Source: MGOM01 sp035693825 (lineage in GTDB: Bacteria > Chloroflexota > Anaerolineae > Anaerolineales > E44-bin32). Taken from it: 20,506 bases of DNA. Made by a program: the position numbers and the translations under genes. Numbering within the stretch: the stretch's first letter is position 1; each line of letters opens with the position of its first letter. This document shows, piece after piece, positions 14,711 to 20,506 of the stretch. The DNA lies in the NCBI GenBank assembly GCA_035693825.1, contig DASSGB010000256.1, forward strand, positions 1 to 20,506, written 5' to 3'. A model generated the notes under the pieces. The model made no database searches and was not told where the DNA came from. It saw nothing but the letters and a program-made list of their open reading frames with translations.

Positions 14711-15202
14711 ATGCGTCGGGGTCTGCCTGCGCATGCCTTGCTTCTTGCACTGGCCGCGGCTTGCGGGTCGCTGCCCCCGTTGCCGTCTCTGCCCACCCTG
14801 CCGGCCAACGAGATCTTCCCCGTGACAACCTTGGACGTTTCGTTCGATCCCGGACAAACATTCGTCATGCCACCGTCGTGGCAGGTTCCGGACGTACCGG
14901 AGGATGTGCTGGCTCCGATCCCCGGCGCAGCCCCCCAGTGGTGGGAGTGGGTTCCGATCCACCCGGCGATCCGGGCTGGCGGCGAATACGACGGCGGGTT
15001 TCACTACCGGGTTGATCTGGCAGCGACCGACATGCTCAACTACTACCAGGAGGCCCTGCGCCAGGCCGGGTGGCAGGCGAGCATGGCGCCCTTCGTCAGC
15101 GGAGACTACAGCTACCTGAGCTACGCACGCTACGAGGCCTCCGCGACCATCTACATCTCGCCCGGGGACTCCGGCTCACTGATTTCGATCGTGGTGGAGT
15201 GA
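14711..15202 (+). CDS. Small predicted lipoprotein of unknown function
   Basis: The 163-residue protein has a short basic N-terminus (MRRG), the hydrophobic run ALLLALAAAC and a candidate lipidated Cys18 followed by GS, although the residue three before it is Ala rather than the usual Leu. A Pro-rich linker follows, then a domain of about 60 residues containing HYRVDLAATDMLNYYQEALR and a run of strands ending SLISIVVE. The pattern of a helix with YYQEAL followed by QAGW is common in small extracytoplasmic domains, but I cannot name it. There is no ribosome binding site; the gene appears to be translated from a leaderless transcript. It is monocistronic. Confidence 0.75.
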   Translation: MRRGLPAHALLLALAAACGSLPPLPSLPTLPANEIFPVTTLDVSFDPGQTFVMPPSWQVPDVPEDVLAPIPGAAPQWWEWVPIHPAIRAGGEYDGGFHYRVDLAATDMLNYYQEALRQAGWQASMAPFVSGDYSYLSYARYEASATIYISPGDSGSLISIVVE

Positions 15203-15313
15203 TCCACCTCCGGCTCTTCCCTCCACCCGGGCCGCGAAGGCACACTCCCCGCAGGCAGGGCCGAGGCGGCAGCCCAAATCCAGAGGACCAGGGATGGCCG
15301 GGCGCTGCTCGGA

Positions 15314-15343
15314 TTGACCTGCCGCGGCCACGTGTGGTATCAT
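15314..15343 (+). promoter_or_regulatory. Promoter of infC-rpmI-rplT
   Basis: TTGACC (15314-15319), 18 nt, TATCAT (15338-15343), preceded by TGG (extended -10). The predicted start near 15350 gives a leader of about 60 nt before infC. Confidence 0.75.
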
Positions 15344-15356
15344 CGAAGCCTCTTCC

Positions 15357-15400
15357 GGGCCGCTCAAGGGTTCTGGGCGGCCCCTCCATGTCAGGGAGGG
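15357..15400 (+). promoter_or_regulatory. infC leader: two competing hairpins, one masking the Shine-Dalgarno
   Basis: Hairpin 1 pairs GGGCCGC (15357-15363) with GCGGCCC (15377-15383). Hairpin 2 pairs CCCTCC (15382-15387) with GGAGGG (15395-15400), which is the infC ribosome binding site. The two share bases 15382-15383, so they compete. This is a plausible translational switch for the operon, of the type controlled by L20 in other bacteria; the ligand is inferred. Confidence 0.5.
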
Positions 15401-15408
15401 AGTGACCG

Positions 15409-15945
15409 ATCAGCGCCTCGGAATACAGGATTAACGAAGAGATTCGCGTCCCGGAAGTGCGCCTCATCGGCCCCGAAGGACAGAACTACGGGGTCGTGTC
15501 TATCTCCCAGGCGCTCCTGATCTCCCAACAGGCGAATCTCGACCTGGTCGAGGTCGCCCCGAATACCGAGCCCCCGGTCTGCCGCGTACTCGACTTCGGC
15601 AAGTTTCTCTATGAGAAACACAAGAAGGAACGCGAAGCCCGCAAAGCGCAGACCAAGATCGAGGTCAAGGAAATCCGGATGCGTCCCAAGACCTCCGGGC
15701 ACCACCGCTCCTTCAAAGTGCGGGATGCGCGGCGGTGGCTGACGGAGGGCAAGAAGGTTCGAGTGCGCATCCGATTTCGAGGGCAGGAGATCAACTACCC
15801 CGAGATCGCTCTGGAGGATCTGAGGGACGTGGCCTCCGAGCTGGCGGACGTGGGCATGATCGAGCAGCCGCCGATGATGGAAGGCCGAACGATGTTGATG
15901 ACCCTGGCCCCCGGCAAACACAAGCCCGCGGGGCCGGAGCAGTAA
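15409..15945 (+). CDS. infC: Translation initiation factor IF-3, probable AUC start
   Basis: IF-3 binds the 30S subunit, prevents early 50S joining and checks the initiator tRNA-start codon pairing. The 178-residue product has the N-terminal domain signature YRINEEIRVPEVRLIGPEG and the C-terminal domain signature KEIRMRPKTSGHH, then VRVRIRFRGQE. The start is noncanonical. The frame is closed by TGA at 15403-15405, no ATG/GTG/TTG lies before the conserved YRINEEIR, and AGGGAGGG (15393-15400) sits 8 nt before ATC at 15409. Use of AUU/AUC for infC is known in other bacteria and gives autoregulation. ATT at 15430 is an alternative but lacks the spacing. A GTG at 15457 would remove conserved residues. 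The gene is first in infC-rpmI-rplT. Confidence 0.93.
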   Translation: MSASEYRINEEIRVPEVRLIGPEGQNYGVVSISQALLISQQANLDLVEVAPNTEPPVCRVLDFGKFLYEKHKKEREARKAQTKIEVKEIRMRPKTSGHHRSFKVRDARRWLTEGKKVRVRIRFRGQEINYPEIALEDLRDVASELADVGMIEQPPMMEGRTMLMTLAPGKHKPAGPEQ

Positions 15946-15960
15946 CGCGAGGAGAGGCAC

Positions 15961-16236
15961 GTGCCACGTAAGGCGAAGACCAAAGGCAAGTTCAAGCTGA
16001 AGACCCACAAGGCAACCGCCAAGCGGTTTCGAGTCACCGGTTCAGGCAAGGTGATGCGCACCAAAGGCGGGAAGAGCCACTTGCGGCGACGCAAGTCGGC
16101 CCGCGTGAAGGCCCAGCTGGGCGAAATGCTCCCTGTGGAGGGCAAGAAGATCCGCGGCCGAGTCCGCCGCCTGGCGCCCTACTTGAGCCTGTACAAGGCC
16201 AATCCCACCGCGAAGAGCGGCGGCAAGAGCAAGTAG
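15961..16236 (+). CDS. rpmI: Ribosomal protein bL35 with C-terminal extension
   Basis: The 91-residue protein begins PRKAKTKGKFKLKTHKATAK and contains the usual bL35 core (KRFRVTGSGKVMR, HLRRRKSARVK, RRLAPYL). Standard bL35 is about 65 residues and ends near the equivalent of APYL. Here a basic tail (SLYKANPTAKSGGKSK) and a longer middle are added. It binds 23S rRNA in the large subunit. The start is GTG, with GAGGAGAGG just upstream, 15 bp after infC. The neighbours infC and rplT confirm the identity. Confidence 0.96.
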   Translation: MPRKAKTKGKFKLKTHKATAKRFRVTGSGKVMRTKGGKSHLRRRKSARVKAQLGEMLPVEGKKIRGRVRRLAPYLSLYKANPTAKSGGKSK

Positions 16237-16261
16237 AACCGAAATCCGTCGAGGGTGGCGG

Positions 16262-16316
16262 CCGTTGGGTGCGTGCAACGGTCCCGAGCCGTGAGTTGTC
16301 GGGCGGCGTTCGGGAC
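16262..16316 (+). promoter_or_regulatory. Structured rpmI-rplT spacer
   Basis: The 110-nt spacer is long for this operon and contains two inverted repeats. CCGTTG (16262-16267) pairs with CAACGG (16276-16281), and GTCCCGA (16281-16287) pairs with TCGGGAC (16310-16316). The hairpins share base 16281. They could be a protein-binding site (for example L20) or a processing site; function is inferred. Confidence 0.4.
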
Positions 16317-16346
16317 GGCGCCCAGGGGACCGCAGGAGAGTGAAAC

Positions 16347-16694
16347 GTGGCGCGTGTGAAAGGCGGGATTGTCACCCGCCGTCGGCACAAGAAGACCCTG
16401 ACTCGAACCAGCGGCATGTGGGGCAGTCGGCACCGGCTGTTCCGGCGCGCCAACGAGGCGATGCTCAAGAGCCTGTGGTATGCCTATCGAGACCGGCGCA
16501 CCCGCAAGCGGGACTTGCGCAAATTGTGGATCGCCCGAATCAATGCCGCGGCACGCCTGAACGGATCCACCTACAGCCGGTTGATGAACGCGCTTAAGAC
16601 CGGCGAGGTCCGCCTCAACCGCAAGGTGCTGGCCGACCTGGCGGTCCGAGACCCGAAGGCCTTCTCGGCCGTCGTCGCCGCCGTTCAGCGATAA
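16347..16694 (+). CDS. rplT: Ribosomal protein bL20
   Basis: The 115-residue protein has the bL20 pattern: ARVKGGIVTRRRHKKTLTRT, SHRLFRRANE-like helix, WIARINAAARLNGSTYSRLM and DLAVRDPKAFSAVV. bL20 is needed for early 50S assembly and in several bacteria represses its own operon. The start is GTG with AGGAGAG about 8 nt upstream. It is the last gene of infC-rpmI-rplT and is followed by a hairpin terminator. Confidence 0.97.
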   Translation: MARVKGGIVTRRRHKKTLTRTSGMWGSRHRLFRRANEAMLKSLWYAYRDRRTRKRDLRKLWIARINAAARLNGSTYSRLMNALKTGEVRLNRKVLADLAVRDPKAFSAVVAAVQR

Positions 16695-16715
16695 ACAGAT
16701 ACCCGTTCAAGAACC

Positions 16716-16744
16716 AAACCCGGTTTCCGCTGGAAACCGGGTTT
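16716..16744 (+). terminator. Hairpin terminator after rplT
   Basis: A perfect 13-bp stem (AAACCCGGTTTCC / GGAAACCGGGTTT) with loop GCT, followed by GTTGCTT. It is almost the same hairpin as at 1065-1093. Confidence 0.8.
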
Positions 16745-16762
16745 GTTGCTTATCCGCGATGC

Positions 16763-16768
16763 TACAAT
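16763..16768 (+). promoter_or_regulatory. -10 box of the macro-domain gene
   Basis: TACAAT lies 8 nt before the ATG at 16777, between the rplT terminator and the gene. No convincing -35 is seen, as that region is the terminator stem. A start about 7 nt downstream would give a nearly leaderless mRNA. Confidence 0.45.
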
Positions 16769-16776
16769 CCCAAGAG

Positions 16777-17346
16777 ATGATGGCCACGGTCGAAAGAACA
16801 CACACCTTCGCCTCCGGCGCGCAGGTGCGTTTGGTCCAGGGGGATATCACCACGGCCCAGGTGGACGCCATCATCAATGCCGCCAACGCGTATCTTCAGC
16901 ACGGTGGCGGGGTGGCCGCCGCCATCGCGCGCCGCGGCGGACCCGTCGTCCAACAGGCCAGCGACGAGTGGGTGCAGCGCCACGGGAGGATCTCCCCCGA
17001 CCATCCGGCGATCACGGCCGCCGGAAATCTGCCCTGCCGATTCGTGATCCACGCCGTCGGCCCGGTGTGGGGCGAAGGCGATGAGGATCGCAAGCTGGCG
17101 CGGGCCGTCGCCGGCGCCCTTCGGCTTGCCGCGGAGCACGACCTCGCCAGCCTGGCGATGCCGGCGATTTCCACCGGCATCTTCGGTTTCCCCAAGGAGC
17201 GCGCCGCGGGCGTCATCCTCGACGCGTTGCACGATTACTTCGAGAGCGAGCCCGACTCGTCTTTGCGCCGTATGGACGTCATCCTATTCGATGCGCCGAC
17301 CTTCCAGGCCTTCTCCGAAGCGTTCGACAGCCGCTGGCCCGGCTGA
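16777..17346 (+). CDS. Macro-domain protein (ADP-ribose/O-acetyl-ADP-ribose binding)
   Basis: The 189-residue single-domain protein has the macro-domain signatures VRLVQGDITTAQVDAIINAA and NAYLQHGGGVAAAIA, which bind the ADP-ribose diphosphate. The second loop is AMPAISTGIFGFPKERA and the strand before it is CRFVIHAVGPVWGE. Family members remove acetyl groups from O-acetyl-ADP-ribose or hydrolyse ADP-ribose from proteins and nucleic acids. The conserved Asn (INAANA) and the following Gly-rich loop are intact, so it may be catalytically active. The start at 16777 is preferred to an ATG at 16759, which lies upstream of the -10 box. It is followed by, and may overlap, a TrmH-type methyltransferase gene. 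Confidence 0.93.
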   Translation: MMATVERTHTFASGAQVRLVQGDITTAQVDAIINAANAYLQHGGGVAAAIARRGGPVVQQASDEWVQRHGRISPDHPAITAAGNLPCRFVIHAVGPVWGEGDEDRKLARAVAGALRLAAEHDLASLAMPAISTGIFGFPKERAAGVILDALHDYFESEPDSSLRRMDVILFDAPTFQAFSEAFDSRWPG

Positions 17347-18121
17347 GGTCATCCGCTCGACCGGCAACCCGCGCGTCCGCTGGGTGCGCCAGCTTCAATC
17401 GCGCCGGCGCGATCGAGAGGAGCAGGGCGTCTTCCTGGTGGAAGGCGCGCGTCTCGCCGAGGAGGCCTTACACGCCGGCAGCGAGGCGCGCCTGGTGCTT
17501 CGTGACGAGGATCTCGACACACGTTCCGCGGCGATCGCCCGCGGCTTCGAGGAGCGCGGGGCCGAGGTTCTGACGGTCACTTCGCGTGTGCTGGCGGCCT
17601 GTTCCGCCACGCAGACCGCGCCAGGGTTGCTCGTGGTTTCCGCCCGGCCGCGCCTGGCCGTTCCGCGGCCGCTGCACTTGGCCGTCGTGGCCGACGGCTT
17701 GGCCGATCCCGGGAATCTGGGCAGCCTGATGCGCACCTGCATGGCCGCGGGCGTCGAGGCCCTCTTCCTCACGCCCGGCACGGTCGATGTCTACAATCCC
17801 AAAGTCGTGCGCGGCGCGATGGGAGCCCATTTCCATCTGCCGACGGAGATCCTCGCCGAAGGGCCGGTTTCGCCCGCGATCGCCGGCCTTCAGCTTTGGC
17901 TGGCCGCACCCCGGGCCGGCACGCCCTACCACCGCGTCGACTGGCGCCCGCCGATTGCCCTCGTCATCGGCAGCGAGGCCCACGGCGGGGATCCGGCCTG
18001 GCGCGCGAAGGCCGCGGGCGAAGCGCATATTCCGATGCGCGCGGGCACGGAGTCGCTGAACGCCGTCATCGCCGCAGCCGTGATCCTCTTCGAAATCGCA
18101 CGCCAGCGAGGTTCGCCATGA
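17291..18121 (+). CDS. TrmH/SpoU-family RNA 2'-O-methyltransferase
   Basis: The protein (276 aa from this start) has the N-terminal substrate-binding part beginning near NPRVRWVRQLQSRRRDREEQ followed by GVFLVEGARLAEEAL. The SPOUT knot domain has motif 1 DGLADPGNLGSLMRTCMAAG, motif 2 ALVIGSEAHGG and motif 3 IPMRAGTESLNAVIAAAVI. Such enzymes methylate ribose 2'-OH in rRNA or tRNA using S-adenosylmethionine. The start is uncertain. The only nearby canonical codon is the ATG at 17291, 56 bp inside the macro-domain gene. Family proteins usually begin close to the IRSTGNPRV segment, so the real start could be a rare codon near 17347. The stop overlaps the DUF711 start as ATGA. Confidence 0.9.
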   Translation: MRRPSRPSPKRSTAAGPAEVIRSTGNPRVRWVRQLQSRRRDREEQGVFLVEGARLAEEALHAGSEARLVLRDEDLDTRSAAIARGFEERGAEVLTVTSRVLAACSATQTAPGLLVVSARPRLAVPRPLHLAVVADGLADPGNLGSLMRTCMAAGVEALFLTPGTVDVYNPKVVRGAMGAHFHLPTEILAEGPVSPAIAGLQLWLAAPRAGTPYHRVDWRPPIALVIGSEAHGGDPAWRAKAAGEAHIPMRAGTESLNAVIAAAVILFEIARQRGSP

Positions 18122-19338
18122 ACATCCGCGCCCTGACCGGATTCCTCGATCCCGGGTGGCCGTTGGAGCCGCGTCGGATCGGGGCCCTGGCGACCTGCCT
18201 GCGCGCGTGCCGCGAGGCTCTGCAAACCGGCGGCTACACGGTCCAGACGCTTCGCTACGCAACACCTCCGCCGTCGGAGATGGCCCGATCGGTGCGCGCT
18301 CACGACCGTCCCGAACTGGCGCGCCAGCTCGAAGCCGAAGGTTTCGTGCACGGCATCGACTATGCCTGCCTGGGGCCGGCGCTGCCCGACGACGCCGACG
18401 GGTTGGCGGCCATCCCCGACATCCTGGGCGCGACCGAGAACGTCTTCACCTCCGCCCTGTACGCCGATCTGGAGAGCGGGATCACGCTGGCCGCGGCCCG
18501 AGCCTGCGCCCGGACGTTCCTGAGCGCCTCGACTCTGCACCCGGACGGATTCGCCAACCTGCGCTTCGCGGCTCTGGCCAACGTGCCGCCCGGATCGCCG
18601 TTCTTCCCCGCCGCCTATCACCGCGGCGGAAATCCGGCCATGGCCATCGCCACCGAGGGCGCCGAGCTGGCGGTGGATGCTCTGCACGATGTCTCCGCGC
18701 CCGCCACGGCCCGGCGGCGACTCCTGAGCATGATCGAAGCCCACGCCGCGGCCCTGACGCGCCTGGTGCAGCCCATCACGACCGAACATGAAGTCCAGTT
18801 CCTCGGGATCGATTTCTCCCTCGCGCCGTTTCCGGAGCACGGACGATCGTTGGGCACGGCGCTCGAATCGTTCGGGGCGGAGGCCGTCGGCTCGCCCGGC
18901 AGCCTGGCCGCGGCGGCGTTCTTGGCCGACGCCCTCGATCAAGCCACCTTCCGCCGGACCGGCTTCTGCGGCCTGTTTCTTCCCGTGTTGGAAGACGAGA
19001 TCCTGGCCGCTCGAGCCGCCAGCGGCCAGCTCACCGTATCGGATCTGCTGCTGTTTTCCTCGGTCTGCGGAGCCGGCCTGGACACCATTCCTCTCCCGGG
19101 TGAAAGCGACCCGGAAGTGATGACGGCGCTCTTGGCCGATCTCGGAGCCTTGGCCCTTCGCCTGAACAAACCCCTCACCGCCAGGCTCATGCCGCTTCCC
19201 GGAAAAGCCGTCGGCGACGAGGTGCGCTTCGACTTTCCGTATTTCGCGCCCAGCCGCGTCATGGCCTTTCCAACCACGAAAGTCAGCGGCTTGCTGACGG
19301 GCGCGGGCATGCTCGACCTTCGGCCGCGACCGTCGTAA
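18118..19338 (+). CDS. DUF711 (UPF0210) family protein
   Basis: The 406-residue protein matches DUF711 by its N-terminus (MNIRALTGFLDPGWPLEP), the ENVFTSALYADLESGITLAA segment, GIDFSLAPFPE, and the hallmark CGAGLDTIPLPGESDPEVM with a C-terminal KPLTARLMPLPGKAVGDEVR. The biochemical function of DUF711 is not established; the proteins are structurally linked to the glycyl-radical/PFL-like barrel, without evident catalytic assignment. There is no signal peptide. Its ATG overlaps the upstream methyltransferase stop by 4 nt, so it is translationally coupled and part of the macro/TrmH/DUF711 unit. The gene ends 10 bp before a heptamer repeat array. Confidence 0.92.
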   Translation: MNIRALTGFLDPGWPLEPRRIGALATCLRACREALQTGGYTVQTLRYATPPPSEMARSVRAHDRPELARQLEAEGFVHGIDYACLGPALPDDADGLAAIPDILGATENVFTSALYADLESGITLAAARACARTFLSASTLHPDGFANLRFAALANVPPGSPFFPAAYHRGGNPAMAIATEGAELAVDALHDVSAPATARRRLLSMIEAHAAALTRLVQPITTEHEVQFLGIDFSLAPFPEHGRSLGTALESFGAEAVGSPGSLAAAAFLADALDQATFRRTGFCGLFLPVLEDEILAARAASGQLTVSDLLLFSSVCGAGLDTIPLPGESDPEVMTALLADLGALALRLNKPLTARLMPLPGKAVGDEVRFDFPYFAPSRVMAFPTTKVSGLLTGAGMLDLRPRPS

Positions 19339-19348
19339 GGAAGCCATT

Positions 19349-19411
19349 CAGCTGTCAGCCATCAGCCGTCGGCCATCGGCCGTCAGCCATCAGCTGTCAG
19401 CCATCAGCCGC
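19349..19411 (+). repeat. Nine-unit 7-bp repeat array
   Basis: Nine consecutive heptamers: CAGCTGT, CAGCCAT, CAGCCGT, CGGCCAT, CGGCCGT, CAGCCAT, CAGCTGT, CAGCCAT, CAGCCGC. It starts 10 bp after the DUF711 stop. It is a further member of the period-7 family seen at 6614-6688 and 7640-7717. It does not look like a terminator. The rest of the gap to 19527 shows no gene. Confidence 0.9.
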
Positions 19412-19526
19412 CGGATTAGGAGGCGGTCTCGAAGCCACGCACTCGCCCATCGACCTCTCGGCTGCATTTCCAGCTACAAGTCCCCGGCAGGGCCATGAAT
19501 CAGTTGCCACCATCAGGGGGCGGCGC

Positions 19527-19555
19527 TTGCCGACGACCGGACGGCCCGTTAGAAT
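19527..19555 (+). promoter_or_regulatory. Promoter of the UvrD/PcrA helicase gene
   Basis: TTGCCG (19527-19532), 17 nt, TAGAAT (19550-19555). The predicted start at about 19562 leaves roughly 6 nt before the ATG at 19568, so the mRNA is nearly leaderless. I see no LexA-type box here. Confidence 0.65.
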
Positions 19556-19567
19556 GACACGGGCCGC

Positions 19568-20506
19568 ATGGACCTTCTCGACAACCTCAACCCGCAACAA
19601 CGCGAGGCGGTGACCGTTCCACCGGGGCCGGCGCTGGTCTTGGCCGGCCCGGGTTCGGGCAAGACGCGCGTCCTCACTCATCGAGCCGCCTGGATCGTGA
19701 AACACCTGGGGGCCCCGCCGCGCAGCTTGCTGGCGGTGACCTTCACCAACAAAGCCGCACGCGAAATGCAATCGCGCCTTGAAACGCTCCTCGGGGGCCG
19801 GGGCCCCGGCGTCCTCCCCGCCGTGGGGACTTTTCACGCAGCGTGCGCGCGCCTGCTGCGCCGTGAGGCCGACCGCCTGCCGGTGACGCGCGATTTCGTC
19901 ATCTTCGACGAGTCCGACCAGGACTCCCTGATGCGACAGGCGCTCAAGGACTTGAACCTCGACCCTCGCCAGAATCCTCCCGGCCGCCTGCGCGCGGCGA
20001 TATCCTCCGCCAAGAACGAACTCGTCTCATCCGCCGACTACCCCACCGGATCCTTCTCCGCCGACATCATCCAGCGCGCCTACGTGCGCTACGACCAGTT
20101 GTTGCGCGAAAACAACGCGCTGGACTTCGACGACCTGCTGGTTTGGGCGGTGCGGCTTCTCCGCGAGCACGACGAGGTGCGCGACGGCTTCCGCCGCCAG
20201 TACGAACACCTGTTGGTCGACGAGTTCCAGGATACCAACACCGCCCAGTACGATCTCCTGCGCCTGATGGCCGTCCCTGAACGGCCGGATCTGTTCGTCG
20301 TCGGCGATCCCGATCAGTCGATCTATCGCTGGCGCGGCGCGGACTACCGCAACGTGCAGCGTTTCCAGAAGGACTTCCCCGACCATCGCCTGATCCTGCT
20401 GGAGCAGAATTACCGCTCCACCCAGCGTATTCTCGACGCGGCCATGGCCGTCATCGATCGCCATCCCGATCGGCAGAAGAAACGCCTGTTCACCGACCGC
20501 GGCCAG
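19568..20506 (+). CDS. uvrD: UvrD/PcrA-type superfamily 1 DNA helicase (N-terminal 313 residues; runs off the window)
   Basis: The visible part covers domains 1A/1B of a 3'-5' SF1A helicase. It has the Q-motif LNPQQREAV, Walker A AGPGSGKT (26-33), motif Ia TFTNKAAREM, GTFHAACARLLRRE, Walker B LLVDEFQDTN (V217 to N224), motif III GDPDQSIYRWRGA, and motif IV start LEQNYRST. These enzymes unwind DNA in nucleotide excision and mismatch repair and remove RecA filaments. Typical members are 650-750 residues, so the C-terminal domains and motifs V-VI lie beyond the window. The ATG is fixed by the promoter ending 12 nt upstream. PcrA, UvrD and Rep cannot be separated from this part. Confidence 0.94.
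   Translation, partial: MDLLDNLNPQQREAVTVPPGPALVLAGPGSGKTRVLTHRAAWIVKHLGAPPRSLLAVTFTNKAAREMQSRLETLLGGRGPGVLPAVGTFHAACARLLRREADRLPVTRDFVIFDESDQDSLMRQALKDLNLDPRQNPPGRLRAAISSAKNELVSSADYPTGSFSADIIQRAYVRYDQLLRENNALDFDDLLVWAVRLLREHDEVRDGFRRQYEHLLVDEFQDTNTAQYDLLRLMAVPERPDLFVVGDPDQSIYRWRGADYRNVQRFQKDFPDHRLILLEQNYRSTQRILDAAMAVIDRHPDRQKKRLFTDRGQ

Noticed and set aside
16759..16776. Upstream ATG for the macro-domain gene
   Set aside because: It lies before the TACAAT -10 box and directly after the rplT terminator, so it would not be in the mRNA.
17926..19347. Open frame of 473 codons on the minus strand
   Set aside because: It is antisense to the DUF711 and TrmH genes, which are confidently coding; long antisense frames are expected at this GC content.
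19349..19411. Possible CRISPR array
   Set aside because: The units are contiguous 7-bp repeats with no spacers, and no cas genes are present.

Overview
The window is GC-rich, gene-dense bacterial chromosome. Gene content and style (DUF711, infC-rpmI-rplT, several lipoproteins, a Gram-positive-type LexA box, promoters almost touching start codons) suggest an environmental Chloroflexota (Anaerolineae-like) genome. That assignment is an inference, because there is no rRNA or other marker here.

Layout. 1-400: the 3' end of an unrecognised gene and a start-less fragment resembling a beta-lactamase/CubicO C-terminus. 401-1057: an ankyrin-repeat protein facing a three-gene minus-strand unit (GNAT acyltransferase, unknown 513-aa protein, coiled-coil protein; 4237 to 1118), with a shared hairpin terminator between them. 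4325-5005: a PlsC-type acyltransferase whose stop codon directly abuts the stop of a convergent lipoprotein gene.

5870-9625 is the most interesting part. A LexA-type palindrome (GAAC-N4-GTTC core) overlaps a promoter and drives three genes: a RecA-fold protein with a damaged Walker A motif (ImuA/SulA-like), a small helical protein, and a family-B DNA polymerase. The polymerase lacks all three exonuclease motifs and the second Asp of polymerase motif C. I read this as a damage-inducible, probably translesion 'mutasome' built on PolB rather than on ImuB/DnaE2. Degenerate 7-bp repeat arrays sit in and around this operon, one of them inside the polymerase coding sequence.

9721-10443: a Bax-inhibitor-1/YccA membrane protein with a strong terminator. 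14435 down to 10522 (minus strand): an electron-transfer operon with a two-cluster ferredoxin, an NAD(P)H/FAD oxidoreductase, a His-rich membrane protein and a 21-haem cytochrome c. 14711-15202: a small lipoprotein. 15314-16744: infC-rpmI-rplT, with a probable AUC start for infC, leader hairpins and a terminator. 16777-19338: macro-domain protein, TrmH/SpoU rRNA methyltransferase and DUF711 protein. 19349-19411: a nine-unit heptamer array. 19568-end: the N-terminal part of a UvrD/PcrA helicase.

No tRNA, rRNA, CRISPR array, transposase or prophage module was seen.
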